Origin: an uncultured Phycisphaerae bacterium
GTDB lineage: Bacteria; Planctomycetota; Phycisphaerae; Sedimentisphaerales; Anaerohalosphaeraceae
DNA length: 5,897 bases
NCBI GenBank assembly: GCA_937995495.1
Contig: CALKKA010000040.1
Location: 1-5,897 of the forward strand
Direction of reading: 5' to 3'
Made by a program: the position numbers and the translations under genes. The number at the start of each line of letters is the position of its first letter. The stretch's first letter is position 1. Of this stretch, positions 1-5,897 are shown in pieces. The notes beneath the pieces are model-generated. The model ran no database searches. It was not told where the DNA came from and saw only the letters and a program-made list of their open reading frames with translations.

Positions 1-6
1 AAGGAG
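1..6 (+). promoter_or_regulatory. Shine-Dalgarno site that fixes the start of the LpoB-like gene
   Basis: AAGGAG lies 7 nt before the ATG at 14. An in-frame TTG at 8 would sit only 1 nt after this motif, too close to be used, so ATG 14 is the start. The window begins inside this site, so the promoter is not visible. Confidence 0.85.
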
Positions 7-13
7 ATTGATT

Positions 14-625
14 ATGAAAAAGAAAGTATTGCTCTGTACTCTTGCGATGGTTGTGCTGGCCGGCTGTCAGCCAGCGACGAAAAATATTGATACGGTCAAC
101 GACGAGGGCAAGGCCGTGATGGGACTGGATTATCGTGATTTTGATCAGGCCGCGGCGGCGATGATCAGTTCGCTGGTAAGTTCGGGAACCCTTAATAAAA
201 AGGACGGTGGCCGCTATGTGATGGCAACCGGACGCATTGTCAACGACACCATGCAGCGGATCGATACCGATCAATTGATGGCCAAAGTCGAACAGGAGAT
301 GATGAACAGCGGTCAGGTAGTGATGACCTCCGCTGTTGGAGACAAGGCCAGTGATTCGTTGGTATATGAAGTGCGCGACTTGCGGGACTCTGACAGAGCC
401 GATGAGTTCAACGAGGATACAATGCCGGCCAAGAAGCAGTTGATTGCGCCGGAGTTGAGTATTTCTGGCAAGATTATCCAGCGAAATGTGAAGTATGACA
501 AAAAGAAGCAACAGGTCGAGTATTACTTCCAACTGCGCATTACGGACATGACAACCGGTCTTCGTTTCTGGCAGGAAGAAAAAATAATTGGAAAACGGGG
601 CTCGGATAAGATGGTTTCCTGGTAA
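14..625 (+). CDS. LpoB-family outer-membrane lipoprotein (penicillin-binding protein activator-like)
   Basis: The 203-residue product has a classic lipoprotein signal: a lysine-rich start (K2-K4), a hydrophobic stretch at 5-16 and the lipobox LAGC with lipidated Cys18. Gln19 follows, which in diderms favours sorting to the outer membrane. The mature part reads as the LpoB family: a GLDYRDFDQAAAAM segment near 37-50, GGRYVMATGRIVNDTMQRIDTD near 65-86, an APELSISGKIIQRN strand near 145-158, EYYFQLRITD near 169-178 and a TGLRFW...KRGSDKMVSW ending. In Enterobacteria LpoB reaches through the peptidoglycan to stimulate PBP1b. That role is family knowledge, and no penicillin-binding protein gene is present here. 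The next gene, 43 bp downstream, is an exported FlgT/CsgG-like protein, so the two may form an outer-membrane complex instead. Family membership is fairly certain; the specific role is not. Confidence 0.85.
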   Translation: MKKKVLLCTLAMVVLAGCQPATKNIDTVNDEGKAVMGLDYRDFDQAAAAMISSLVSSGTLNKKDGGRYVMATGRIVNDTMQRIDTDQLMAKVEQEMMNSGQVVMTSAVGDKASDSLVYEVRDLRDSDRADEFNEDTMPAKKQLIAPELSISGKIIQRNVKYDKKKQQVEYYFQLRITDMTTGLRFWQEEKIIGKRGSDKMVSW

Positions 626-643
626 TCGAATACGAAAATCGAT

Positions 644-662
644 CCTTTGGTAAGAAAAGGGG
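644..662 (+). promoter_or_regulatory. Ribosome binding site of the FlgT-like gene, within a possible small hairpin
   Basis: AAGGGG at about 657-662 precedes the ATG at 669 with a 6 nt spacer and supports that start. CCTTT at 644-648 can pair with AAAGG at 656-660 across a 7 nt loop, which would partly mask the site. The stem is only 5 bp and may be chance. Confidence 0.55.
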
Positions 663-668
663 CCAATT

Positions 669-1982
669 ATGAAGAAGGTGAAATTATTATTCCTGTTTTT
701 CGGGCTTGTTTGTACCTCATTTGGGGTCAATACGCAGATGCGTCAAGCCAAAGGTGTTGCGACCACGCGCGAGCAGGCGATTAAAAAAGCCCTGCACGAA
801 GCTGTCGCCCAGGTGCATGGGGTGCTGGTTACCTCCGGCGTTGCTTCATCAGCGGCGGCGGTGGGCAGTATTGATGTAACGCGGGAAGAGGTTGATAAAT
901 CAATCGAGATGGAGGGCATTTCCATCCGCTCACAGGACAGCATCACGCTGACGATGGCCGAAGGACTGGTCAAGTCATACGAAGTCGTCAATGAACGAAA
1001 AAATGAAGACGGCAAATATGAAGTAACGGTAGACGTGCAGGTGTATGATTATCAGTCACCGCTGGCAACAACAAAAATATCGCTGGCTGTTTCACCCTTT
1101 GAAGTGCAGGAAAAGGTCTATGTTTTTGGCGACATTACGGTTTCCGGAGCTGAATTAACGAAACAGTTCTCTCAGAGACTAACAACACTCTTGAGTGAAA
1201 GCGGCCGGTTTGATCTACTGGACAGAGATTACGATAAGGCCTTCCGGGACGAAATCAATATTATCAAATCCGGCGACGCGGACCTTGAGCAAAAGGGTCG
1301 TCTTAAACAAGTGCAAGGCGCAGACTATTTGCTCACCGGGCGGATTCGACGAGCGGAAATCACCACTGAATTGAAAGATATCCCCACAACCGGAATTCGT
1401 TCCGGGGAATACCGGGGCCATTTTGTCGGTGAGGTTCGCTTATTGGTTCCTGCGACGCGGCAAGTGGCATTTTCCCATGAGTACCGAATCAAACTGGAAA
1501 CGCCGGAAGTTATGGAACTCGCAGACGATTGGCAGCGAGACAAGCGAGATTTTGACCAGATCAAAGACGCTTTTTTGGATTTGGCAATACGACAAATCAT
1601 TGAAGATGTACTTAATAATACATATCCCGTACGAATTGCTCTGATTGAACCGGGCCAGGTAATCCTTGATCAGGGCGGGCAGCGAATGATTCCGGATGCT
1701 GTGTATGAGGTCTTTCGAAAAGGCAAGGAAGTTCTTGATCCGACGACACAGGAAGTATTGGGACAGGATGAACATAAAGTCGCTTCGCTAAAAGTAACCC
1801 GAATTCTGCCAAAATTCAGTTATGCCCAAATTCTTGAAGGAAAGGCCGATGATATTGCAGTGGGCCAAGTTTGCAGAGTGCAGCCGGGCTCTTTGGAACT
1901 GAAAATTGAAGTCGAAGGTGGGATGAAAAGCAACACCAAACGCACGCCCAGCGGCGGCGTAAAGATGCCGTTTGACAACTAA
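669..1982 (+). CDS. Exported FlgT/CsgG-like envelope protein
   Basis: The 437-residue product starts with a Sec signal (KK at 2-3, hydrophobic 6-14, probable signal peptidase I cut after SFG at 17-19). Cys15 has Val at -1, so it is not a good lipobox. Three regions follow, in FlgT order. An N-terminal domain (about 22-128) opens with QAKGVATTREQAIKKALHEA and ends in beta-rich YEVTVDVQVYDY. A middle TolB/CsgG-like domain (about 135-318) carries FDLLDRDYDKAFRDE (181-195) and the ADYLLTGRI strand (218-226). A C-terminal domain (about 320-412) holds DPTTQEVLGQDE and LKVTRILPKFSYAQIL. In Vibrio, FlgT helps build the H-ring around the flagellar motor, and CsgG is the curli secretion pore. Neither flagellar nor curli genes are present here, so I name only the fold family. 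It follows the LpoB-like lipoprotein by 43 bp and is probably co-transcribed. The last 25 residues are polar and likely disordered. Confidence 0.75.
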   Translation: MKKVKLLFLFFGLVCTSFGVNTQMRQAKGVATTREQAIKKALHEAVAQVHGVLVTSGVASSAAAVGSIDVTREEVDKSIEMEGISIRSQDSITLTMAEGLVKSYEVVNERKNEDGKYEVTVDVQVYDYQSPLATTKISLAVSPFEVQEKVYVFGDITVSGAELTKQFSQRLTTLLSESGRFDLLDRDYDKAFRDEINIIKSGDADLEQKGRLKQVQGADYLLTGRIRRAEITTELKDIPTTGIRSGEYRGHFVGEVRLLVPATRQVAFSHEYRIKLETPEVMELADDWQRDKRDFDQIKDAFLDLAIRQIIEDVLNNTYPVRIALIEPGQVILDQGGQRMIPDAVYEVFRKGKEVLDPTTQEVLGQDEHKVASLKVTRILPKFSYAQILEGKADDIAVGQVCRVQPGSLELKIEVEGGMKSNTKRTPSGGVKMPFDN

Positions 1983-2002
1983 TTCTGTCTCTGAGTCCGT
2001 AC

Positions 2003-2047
2003 GTCAATGGGTTTTTACTTGACCTAACGAGCGTTTTTACCTAAAGT
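2003..2047 (+). promoter_or_regulatory. Putative sigma70-type promoter of the hom-homoserine kinase operon
   Basis: TTGACC at 2019-2024 (5 of 6 to the -35 consensus) is separated by 17 bp from TAAAGT at 2042-2047 (4 of 6 to the -10 consensus). This would place the transcription start near 2054, giving a leader of about 30 nt. GTCAA at 2003-2007 forms an inverted pair with TTGAC at 2019-2023, but a 5 bp stem with an 11 nt loop is weak. The leader is too short for a classical attenuator or T-box. The consensus is borrowed from well-studied bacteria and may not hold for this host. Confidence 0.5.
2011..2040 (+). repeat. Pair of 8 bp direct repeats around the -35 box
   Basis: GTTTTTAC occurs at 2011-2018 and again at 2033-2040. 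The copies are 22 bp apart start to start, close to two helical turns, so they face the same side of the DNA. They flank the candidate -35 box and abut the -10 box, as operator half-sites would. Each copy is followed soon after by CCTAA or CTAA. No known regulator is recognised. Confidence 0.4.
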
Positions 2048-2085
2048 TACAATCATATTCTAAATTATCGCAACTGAGGGATTTC

Positions 2086-3411
2086 ATGGAACATAGAATT
2101 GTAAAAGTTGGCTTGGTCGGATATGGAGTCGTGGGCACCGGCGTGGCCAGAATCTTGTCCGAAAACGCAGCCGAAATTACTGCCCGAACGGGTCTGAAGA
2201 TTGATCTCGCCTGTGTCGTAGATAAGGACACGACCCGCCCCCGAGATTTTAACCTGCCACGGGGCCTTATGACGGACGACTTAAATGTCCTTCTGAATGA
2301 TGACTCCATTGATGTTGCTGTGGAACTGGTCGGCGGGACTACCGTTGCCAAAGACATCCAGTCGAAGTTGCTCTCTAGCGGCAAGGATGTTGTTACTGCA
2401 AATAAAGCGCTGCTGGCAGAGCGCGGTTCAGAACTTTTCCCGGAAGCAATCAAGGCCGGGCGATGTATCGCTTTTGAGGCGAGTTGCTGTGGAGGTATCC
2501 CAATTGTTTCGGCATTTCGTACGGGATTGGCAGCCAACCAAATTGAAGGATTTTACGGCATTTTTAATGGCACCTGCAATTATATTCTGAGCAATATGAC
2601 CCGCCATGGATCCCAATTCGCCGATGTACTCAAGGAGGCACAGGCCAAAGGATTTGCAGAGGCCGATCCAACGCTTGACATTAACGGTGGAGACACCGCG
2701 CATAAACTGGTGATCTTAGGCGGCCTGGCCTTCAACTGCGCGCTGGGCATGGACGATGTTTATATGGAGGGCATTGAAGATGTTGATATTGTCGATATAC
2801 GCAGCGCTCTGGAAATGGGTTATATCCTGAAACTGCTGGCCATTGGCGAAAAAAGTGCCGACGGTCGAGTGTCGCTTCGGGTACATCCGGCCTTCGTTTC
2901 TGAACATAATCCGTTGGCACGGGTGGATGGTCCTTTCAACGCTGTCAGCGTTTTTGGTAATGCCGTAGGGAATACCGTCTATTACGGCCGCGGCGCTGGC
3001 ATGATGGCAACCGCTAGCGCAGTTGTAGCAGATATTATCGAGATTGCTCTGGGTAACAGCCAACGCGTCTTTGGAACGATGCCATTGGCAACTGGTGAAC
3101 AAATTGCGGTGCAAATCAAGCCCATTGATGAGGTTGACAGCCGATTCTATGTCCGAATCATGGCAAAAGATGAACCGGGCGTCTTTGCCGAATATGCCCA
3201 GGTATTGGGAAAGCACAATATCAGTATCAGCGGTGCGATTCAGCATGAGTGGATCGGGCCGGATAACACTGTTCCCGTTGTCATTACCACGCATCTGACT
3301 AAACAGAAAAACATGACCGCTGCCCTTAAAGAGATCGAACAACTGGACATTGTTAGCCAAAAACCAGTTTCTATTCGAATTGTCGATATTCCGGAGGACA
3401 CTGAGGGATGA
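2086..3411 (+). CDS. hom: Homoserine dehydrogenase with C-terminal ACT domain
   Basis: This cytoplasmic enzyme reduces L-aspartate 4-semialdehyde to L-homoserine with NAD(P)H, the branch-point step toward threonine and methionine. The 441-residue length is typical of the monofunctional ACT-containing form. The Rossmann motif GLVGYGVVGTGV is at 9-20, and TANKALLAERG (104-114) follows the nucleotide domain. The substrate domain shows FEASCCGGIPIVSAFRTGL (130-148), FNGTCNYILSNM (160-171) and the signature AEADPTLDINGGDTAHKL (191-208), with K207 the expected catalytic lysine and nearby acidic residues. An ACT domain (about 353-431) begins FYVRIMAKDEPGVFAEYAQVL and in this family usually mediates threonine feedback. 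There is no aspartokinase fusion. TGAGGG at 2075-2080, 5 nt before the ATG, supports the start. The stop overlaps the next start by 4 bp, so translation is probably coupled to the downstream kinase. The Cys-Cys pair at 133-134 replaces the more usual Val-containing SVGGG or AVAGG sequence. Confidence 0.96.
   Translation: MEHRIVKVGLVGYGVVGTGVARILSENAAEITARTGLKIDLACVVDKDTTRPRDFNLPRGLMTDDLNVLLNDDSIDVAVELVGGTTVAKDIQSKLLSSGKDVVTANKALLAERGSELFPEAIKAGRCIAFEASCCGGIPIVSAFRTGLAANQIEGFYGIFNGTCNYILSNMTRHGSQFADVLKEAQAKGFAEADPTLDINGGDTAHKLVILGGLAFNCALGMDDVYMEGIEDVDIVDIRSALEMGYILKLLAIGEKSADGRVSLRVHPAFVSEHNPLARVDGPFNAVSVFGNAVGNTVYYGRGAGMMATASAVVADIIEIALGNSQRVFGTMPLATGEQIAVQIKPIDEVDSRFYVRIMAKDEPGVFAEYAQVLGKHNISISGAIQHEWIGPDNTVPVVITTHLTKQKNMTAALKEIEQLDIVSQKPVSIRIVDIPEDTEG
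3393..3411 (+). promoter_or_regulatory. Translational coupling junction between hom and the kinase gene
   Basis: The hom stop and the next start share ATGA at 3408-3411. GGAGG at 3393-3397, inside the end of hom, lies 10 nt before the new ATG, and a second purine run GAGGG directly abuts it. A ribosome ending hom could restart here, giving matched amounts of the two enzymes. Confidence 0.75.
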
Positions 3412-4601
3412 GTGCTAAGTATGTCATTATTGTTCCCGACGGCGCCGCAGACAATCCGCAGAAATGCTTTGGGGGCAAGACCGTTATCGAGGCGGCCGAA
3501 ACACCGAATATGGATAAAATTGCGAGCGCGGGCCGCCAGGGTATTTGTCGAACAGTTCCGGATTCGATGCAGCCAGGGAGTGATGTGGCAATAATGAGTT
3601 TACTGGGTTATGACCCGAAAGCTTGTTATACAGGACGCGCTCCAATTGAGGCCGCAGCTCAGGAGATTGCTCTCAAGTCAGACGATTGGGTCTTTCGGTG
3701 CAATCTGGTAACGACAGCGGATGAAACAATGGTTGATCACAGTGCAGGCCACATCTCGACGAAGGAAGCCATAACCTTAATTAATGAACTGTCGAATGTG
3801 GCCGAGTCGGACGCAATTAAATTTTACACCGGCGTGAGCTATCGACATCTGGCTGTCATCAGTGGTCTGGATTTCTCGAAGGTCATCACGCATCCTCCTC
3901 ATGATTTTATCGGTGAAAAACTTTCAAAAATACTGCCTAAAGGGAAACAAAGCGACCTCCTGAATGACCTTATCGCAAAATCATCCCAGTTGTTCACGAA
4001 TCATCCAATCAATAAGGTACGCAGAGACTTAGGCGAGAATCCTGTGTCCTCGGTATGGCTTTGGGGTCAGGGCCAAAAGGCCGTAATGGAACGGTTTGAA
4101 AAGCGATACGGCTTAAAAGGAGCGGTCATTACGGCTGTCGATCTGGTTCGTGGCTTGGCCAAACTCATCGGATTTGACCTTATTTCTGTTGACGGTGCGA
4201 CCGGCTATTTGGACACCAATTTTTCGGGTAAGGGCGAAGCTGCGATTGAGGCCATCGACAAGTACGATATCGTTTTTGTACATATTGAAGCACCCGATGA
4301 AGCCGGGCATGGCGGCAGTGCCAATCAGAAAAAAGAAGCCATTGAGCACATCGACCGATTTATTGTCGGACCGGTATATGAAGCGATCCAGGCATATGAT
4401 GAGTATCGCATTCTGGTTTTGCCAGATCATCCAACCCCTGTCGAGGAGCGTTGTCATATTGGCGAACCGGTTCCCTTTGCAATGGCCGGCAGCGGAATCA
4501 AAGGCGTATTAAATAAACCTTACTGTGAGAGAAACAGCTTTGAGACAGGCTTTGAAATACAGAATGGTCCCGATTTGATGGAATATTTCCTTAAAATCTG
4601 A
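3408..4601 (+). CDS. apgM-family enzyme, probable alternative homoserine kinase
   Basis: The 397-residue protein belongs to the metal-dependent alkaline phosphatase superfamily, in the branch of archaeal-type cofactor-independent phosphoglycerate mutases (apgM). Expected residues are visible: D11 in IIVPDGAAD, the nucleophile region QPGSDVAIMSLLGYDP with S58, DHSAGHIS near 110-117, HIEAPDEAGH with D297 and H301, LPDHPTP with D340 and H341, and H350 before EPVPFAM. The length, the VHIEAPDEAGH and LVLPDHPTP motifs, and above all the 4 bp overlap with homoserine dehydrogenase point to the subgroup annotated as proposed homoserine kinase. That enzyme phosphorylates homoserine to O-phosphohomoserine for threonine synthase, replacing the unrelated GHMP-type ThrB. 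The alternative is a true 2,3-bisphosphoglycerate-independent phosphoglycerate mutase of glycolysis, which I rate less likely given the operon. It is cytoplasmic and has no signal peptide. Confidence 0.85.
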   Translation: MSAKYVIIVPDGAADNPQKCFGGKTVIEAAETPNMDKIASAGRQGICRTVPDSMQPGSDVAIMSLLGYDPKACYTGRAPIEAAAQEIALKSDDWVFRCNLVTTADETMVDHSAGHISTKEAITLINELSNVAESDAIKFYTGVSYRHLAVISGLDFSKVITHPPHDFIGEKLSKILPKGKQSDLLNDLIAKSSQLFTNHPINKVRRDLGENPVSSVWLWGQGQKAVMERFEKRYGLKGAVITAVDLVRGLAKLIGFDLISVDGATGYLDTNFSGKGEAAIEAIDKYDIVFVHIEAPDEAGHGGSANQKKEAIEHIDRFIVGPVYEAIQAYDEYRILVLPDHPTPVEERCHIGEPVPFAMAGSGIKGVLNKPYCERNSFETGFEIQNGPDLMEYFLKI

Positions 4602-4637
4602 TATCTGTGCACTTGGTCAAATGTTTTCTTAATGGAA

Positions 4638-4667
4638 TTGACGATAGAATACATGAGAAATTAAAGG
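4638..4667 (+). promoter_or_regulatory. Weak candidate promoter and ribosome site before the protease gene
   Basis: In the 81 bp gap, TTGACG at 4638-4643 resembles a -35 box, but the sequence 17 bp on (TTAAAG, 4661-4666) is a poor -10. TAGAAT at 4645-4650 is a better -10 but lacks a good -35. AAAGG at 4663-4667 is the only purine-rich site, 15 nt before the ATG at 4683, which is unusually far. I see no rho-independent terminator after the kinase gene, so read-through from the hom operon is possible. Confidence 0.25.
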
Positions 4668-4682
4668 CGACGTTGATACAAA

Positions 4683-5873
4683 ATGAAAGTCTTTTTACTG
4701 ACATGGATTGGACTGGCTCTTTTAATTGCTTGCAGTTTTGCTGATACATTTAGCCACAATGACAAGGATATTGTTTATCATGGCTTTGCGACCGGACAAA
4801 TGAATAACGGCATGAATGTCGTTATGACACAGGAAAAAGGCCAAGTCGAGATCAACCTAGCTGAATATAAGATTGAACCCAATTCAACGGGCCGTAATTC
4901 ATTTATTTCTCTGCTGTTCATCAGCGGTCAAATCAATCTCGAACATGAAACGAAAGCTTTTGAGCAGGCGATCATCGAAGAGGCTCGTAAGGGTCCCTTA
5001 CTGATCTTGATCGAGGTTGATACTCCTGGCGGACGAGTTGATCTGGCCGAACGGATATGTGCAGCTATCAATGATATTAAGTACTGTCAAACCGTCGCGT
5101 TTATCAAGGGCGGTGAATATGGAGGCGCTTTTTCTGCAGGCGCAGCGATTTCACTGGCATGTGACAAAATTTACATGGCTCCAGCAACCAGTATTGGTGC
5201 CGCGACTCTGATCACTTCCGGAGAAGGCAAAGTAACAGACATGAAAGAGACCTACGGAGAAACTGTTGGGGAGAAATTCAATTCTGCGTGGCGGACTTTC
5301 CTTGCCTCACTCGCACAAAAGAATAATCGATCAGGGGCTTTGGCGAAAGCAATGGTAGATAAAGATATCGTTGTCCTTGAAGTGGATCGGAGAGGCGAGG
5401 CCCTCTTCATTGAACCGAAAGAAAAACTCTCCGCCGACACACTGGTCCGCACGGTCTGCAGTAAAGGGGAACTACTGACGCTTACGACGGGCAATGCTGT
5501 TCGATGTAAAATTGCCGATGGCGTTGCAGATTCCAAACAGGCCCTTCTGGTTGAACTGGGGCATGGCAGTGTTCCTGTTAAGAAGAATCAAGGCCTTATA
5601 GATGCCAAAGAAGAGTTTGAAAAAGTCGTCCGAAAATTTGATAAATTGAATGAAAAACTGGACCTGAAATTCAAAGAACTTAGTGCCAAGGCTGAACGGG
5701 GCAGTTTAACACGCAATGAAGCTCTAAGGGATTATGAGGTCATCATCAAAAATGGAAAATATTTACTGAACCTCAAACGCAGTTACCCGGACATCCCCCA
5801 TGAAGAACATGATATCCTTTCATTTATTAATTCTGTGAAAGCAGAATATGCCTCAATTAAAGCCATGCGTTGA
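4683..5873 (+). CDS. Exported ClpP/SppA/NfeD-fold serine protease-like protein with helical C-terminal tail
   Basis: The 396-residue product has an N-terminal export signal. It could be cut by signal peptidase I after CSFA (17-20), or Cys17 in LIAC could be lipidated, since LIAC fits the lipobox and Ser18 follows. The protease core runs from about 74 to 295: FISLLFISGQIN (74-85), the oxyanion-type motif VDTPGGRVDLAE (112-123) and GGEYGGAFSAGAAISLACDK (143-162), where S151 in the SAG motif is the expected nucleophile. MAPATSIGAAT (165-175) and FIEPKEKLSADT with an exposed Ile-Ala-Asp-Gly-Val-Ala segment (277-282) are also typical of NfeD/SppA-type proteases. These usually use a Ser-Lys dyad; K198 is a candidate, but other positions where a lysine might be expected hold R204 and A208. 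The NfeD membrane helices and OB-fold domain are absent. Instead, residues 305-345 form a charged, probably coiled-coil helix. It probably acts in the periplasm or at a membrane surface; the substrate is unknown. Confidence 0.8.
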   Translation: MKVFLLTWIGLALLIACSFADTFSHNDKDIVYHGFATGQMNNGMNVVMTQEKGQVEINLAEYKIEPNSTGRNSFISLLFISGQINLEHETKAFEQAIIEEARKGPLLILIEVDTPGGRVDLAERICAAINDIKYCQTVAFIKGGEYGGAFSAGAAISLACDKIYMAPATSIGAATLITSGEGKVTDMKETYGETVGEKFNSAWRTFLASLAQKNNRSGALAKAMVDKDIVVLEVDRRGEALFIEPKEKLSADTLVRTVCSKGELLTLTTGNAVRCKIADGVADSKQALLVELGHGSVPVKKNQGLIDAKEEFEKVVRKFDKLNEKLDLKFKELSAKAERGSLTRNEALRDYEVIIKNGKYLLNLKRSYPDIPHEEHDILSFINSVKAEYASIKAMR

Positions 5874-5897
5874 CAAAATTACATTAAAGATTATACG

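Noticed and set aside
8..13. TTG at 8 as an upstream start for the LpoB-like gene
   Set aside because: It lies 1 nt after the Shine-Dalgarno sequence; ATG 14 has proper spacing and gives a standard lipoprotein signal.
1440..1775. 111-codon - strand frame within the FlgT-like gene, and other overlapping frames there
   Set aside because: No recognisable motif or start signal, and the + strand gene is intact across the region.
1983..2018. Rho-independent terminator between the FlgT-like gene and hom
   Set aside because: There is a T run at 2012-2016 but no GC-rich stem before it; the only inverted pair spans the T run and overlaps the -35 box.
2037..2537. 166-codon open frame on the - strand covering the hom promoter and 5' end
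   Set aside because: Low-complexity Ser/Thr/Arg-rich translation, overlaps a conserved gene and promoter, no domain visible.
2716..3360. 214-codon open frame on the - strand inside hom
   Set aside because: It is exactly antisense to well-conserved hom sequence, its translation is rich in His, Cys and Asn with no recognisable domain, and it has no clear ribosome site. It is a shadow of the hom codon pattern.
4602..4637. Terminator or small RNA after the kinase gene
   Set aside because: Only the 6 bp palindrome GTGCAC and a short T run are present; no stem-loop of useful length.
5874..5897. Terminator or next-gene signal at the right edge
   Set aside because: The 24 bases after the protease stop are AT-rich with no hairpin, and the window ends before any gene start.
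1..5897. CRISPR array, transposon ends, tRNA, defence system or biosynthetic cluster
   Set aside because: No spaced repeats, terminal inverted repeats, transposase, tRNA-like folds or defence-type domains are visible; five intact genes fill nearly the whole window.

Overview
The window is a 5.9 kb, gene-dense piece of bacterial chromosome with mid-range base composition. All five complete protein genes are on the + strand. There are no RNA genes, insertion sequences, CRISPR arrays or phage genes that I can see. Three of the five products carry Sec-type signals, including a clear lipobox, so the host is a diderm bacterium. The mix of an LpoB-like lipoprotein, a FlgT/CsgG-like protein, a PGM-type homoserine kinase and an exported ClpP-fold protease suggests a PVC-type lineage (Kiritimatiellota, Lentisphaerota or Planctomycetota). 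That placement is a low-confidence inference from protein character, not from a marker gene.

Layout: (1) 14-625, an LpoB-family outer-membrane lipoprotein, followed 43 bp later by (2) 669-1982, an exported three-domain FlgT/CsgG-like protein. The two look like one envelope transcription unit whose promoter lies upstream of the window. (3) After a 102 bp gap with a good sigma70-like promoter and a pair of direct repeats, 2086-3411 encodes homoserine dehydrogenase with a C-terminal ACT domain. (4) It overlaps by 4 bp (ATGA) with 3408-4601, an apgM-family enzyme best read as the alternative homoserine kinase of threonine synthesis. (5) After an 81 bp gap, 4683-5873 encodes an exported serine protease-like protein of the ClpP/SppA/NfeD fold, with a charged helical tail in place of the usual NfeD membrane and OB-fold domains.

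Genes 3 and 4 form a clear two-step metabolic module (aspartate semialdehyde to homoserine to O-phosphohomoserine). Threonine synthase and aspartokinase are not in the window. Genes 1 and 2 probably act together at the outer membrane or periplasm, but their partner is not visible. Gene 5 shares the exported location with genes 1 and 2 but has no demonstrable functional link to them. The region is largely conserved housekeeping and envelope DNA. The items most worth a second look are the LpoB/FlgT-like pair without flagellar or penicillin-binding-protein genes, the non-canonical homoserine kinase, and the protease with an unclear catalytic base.
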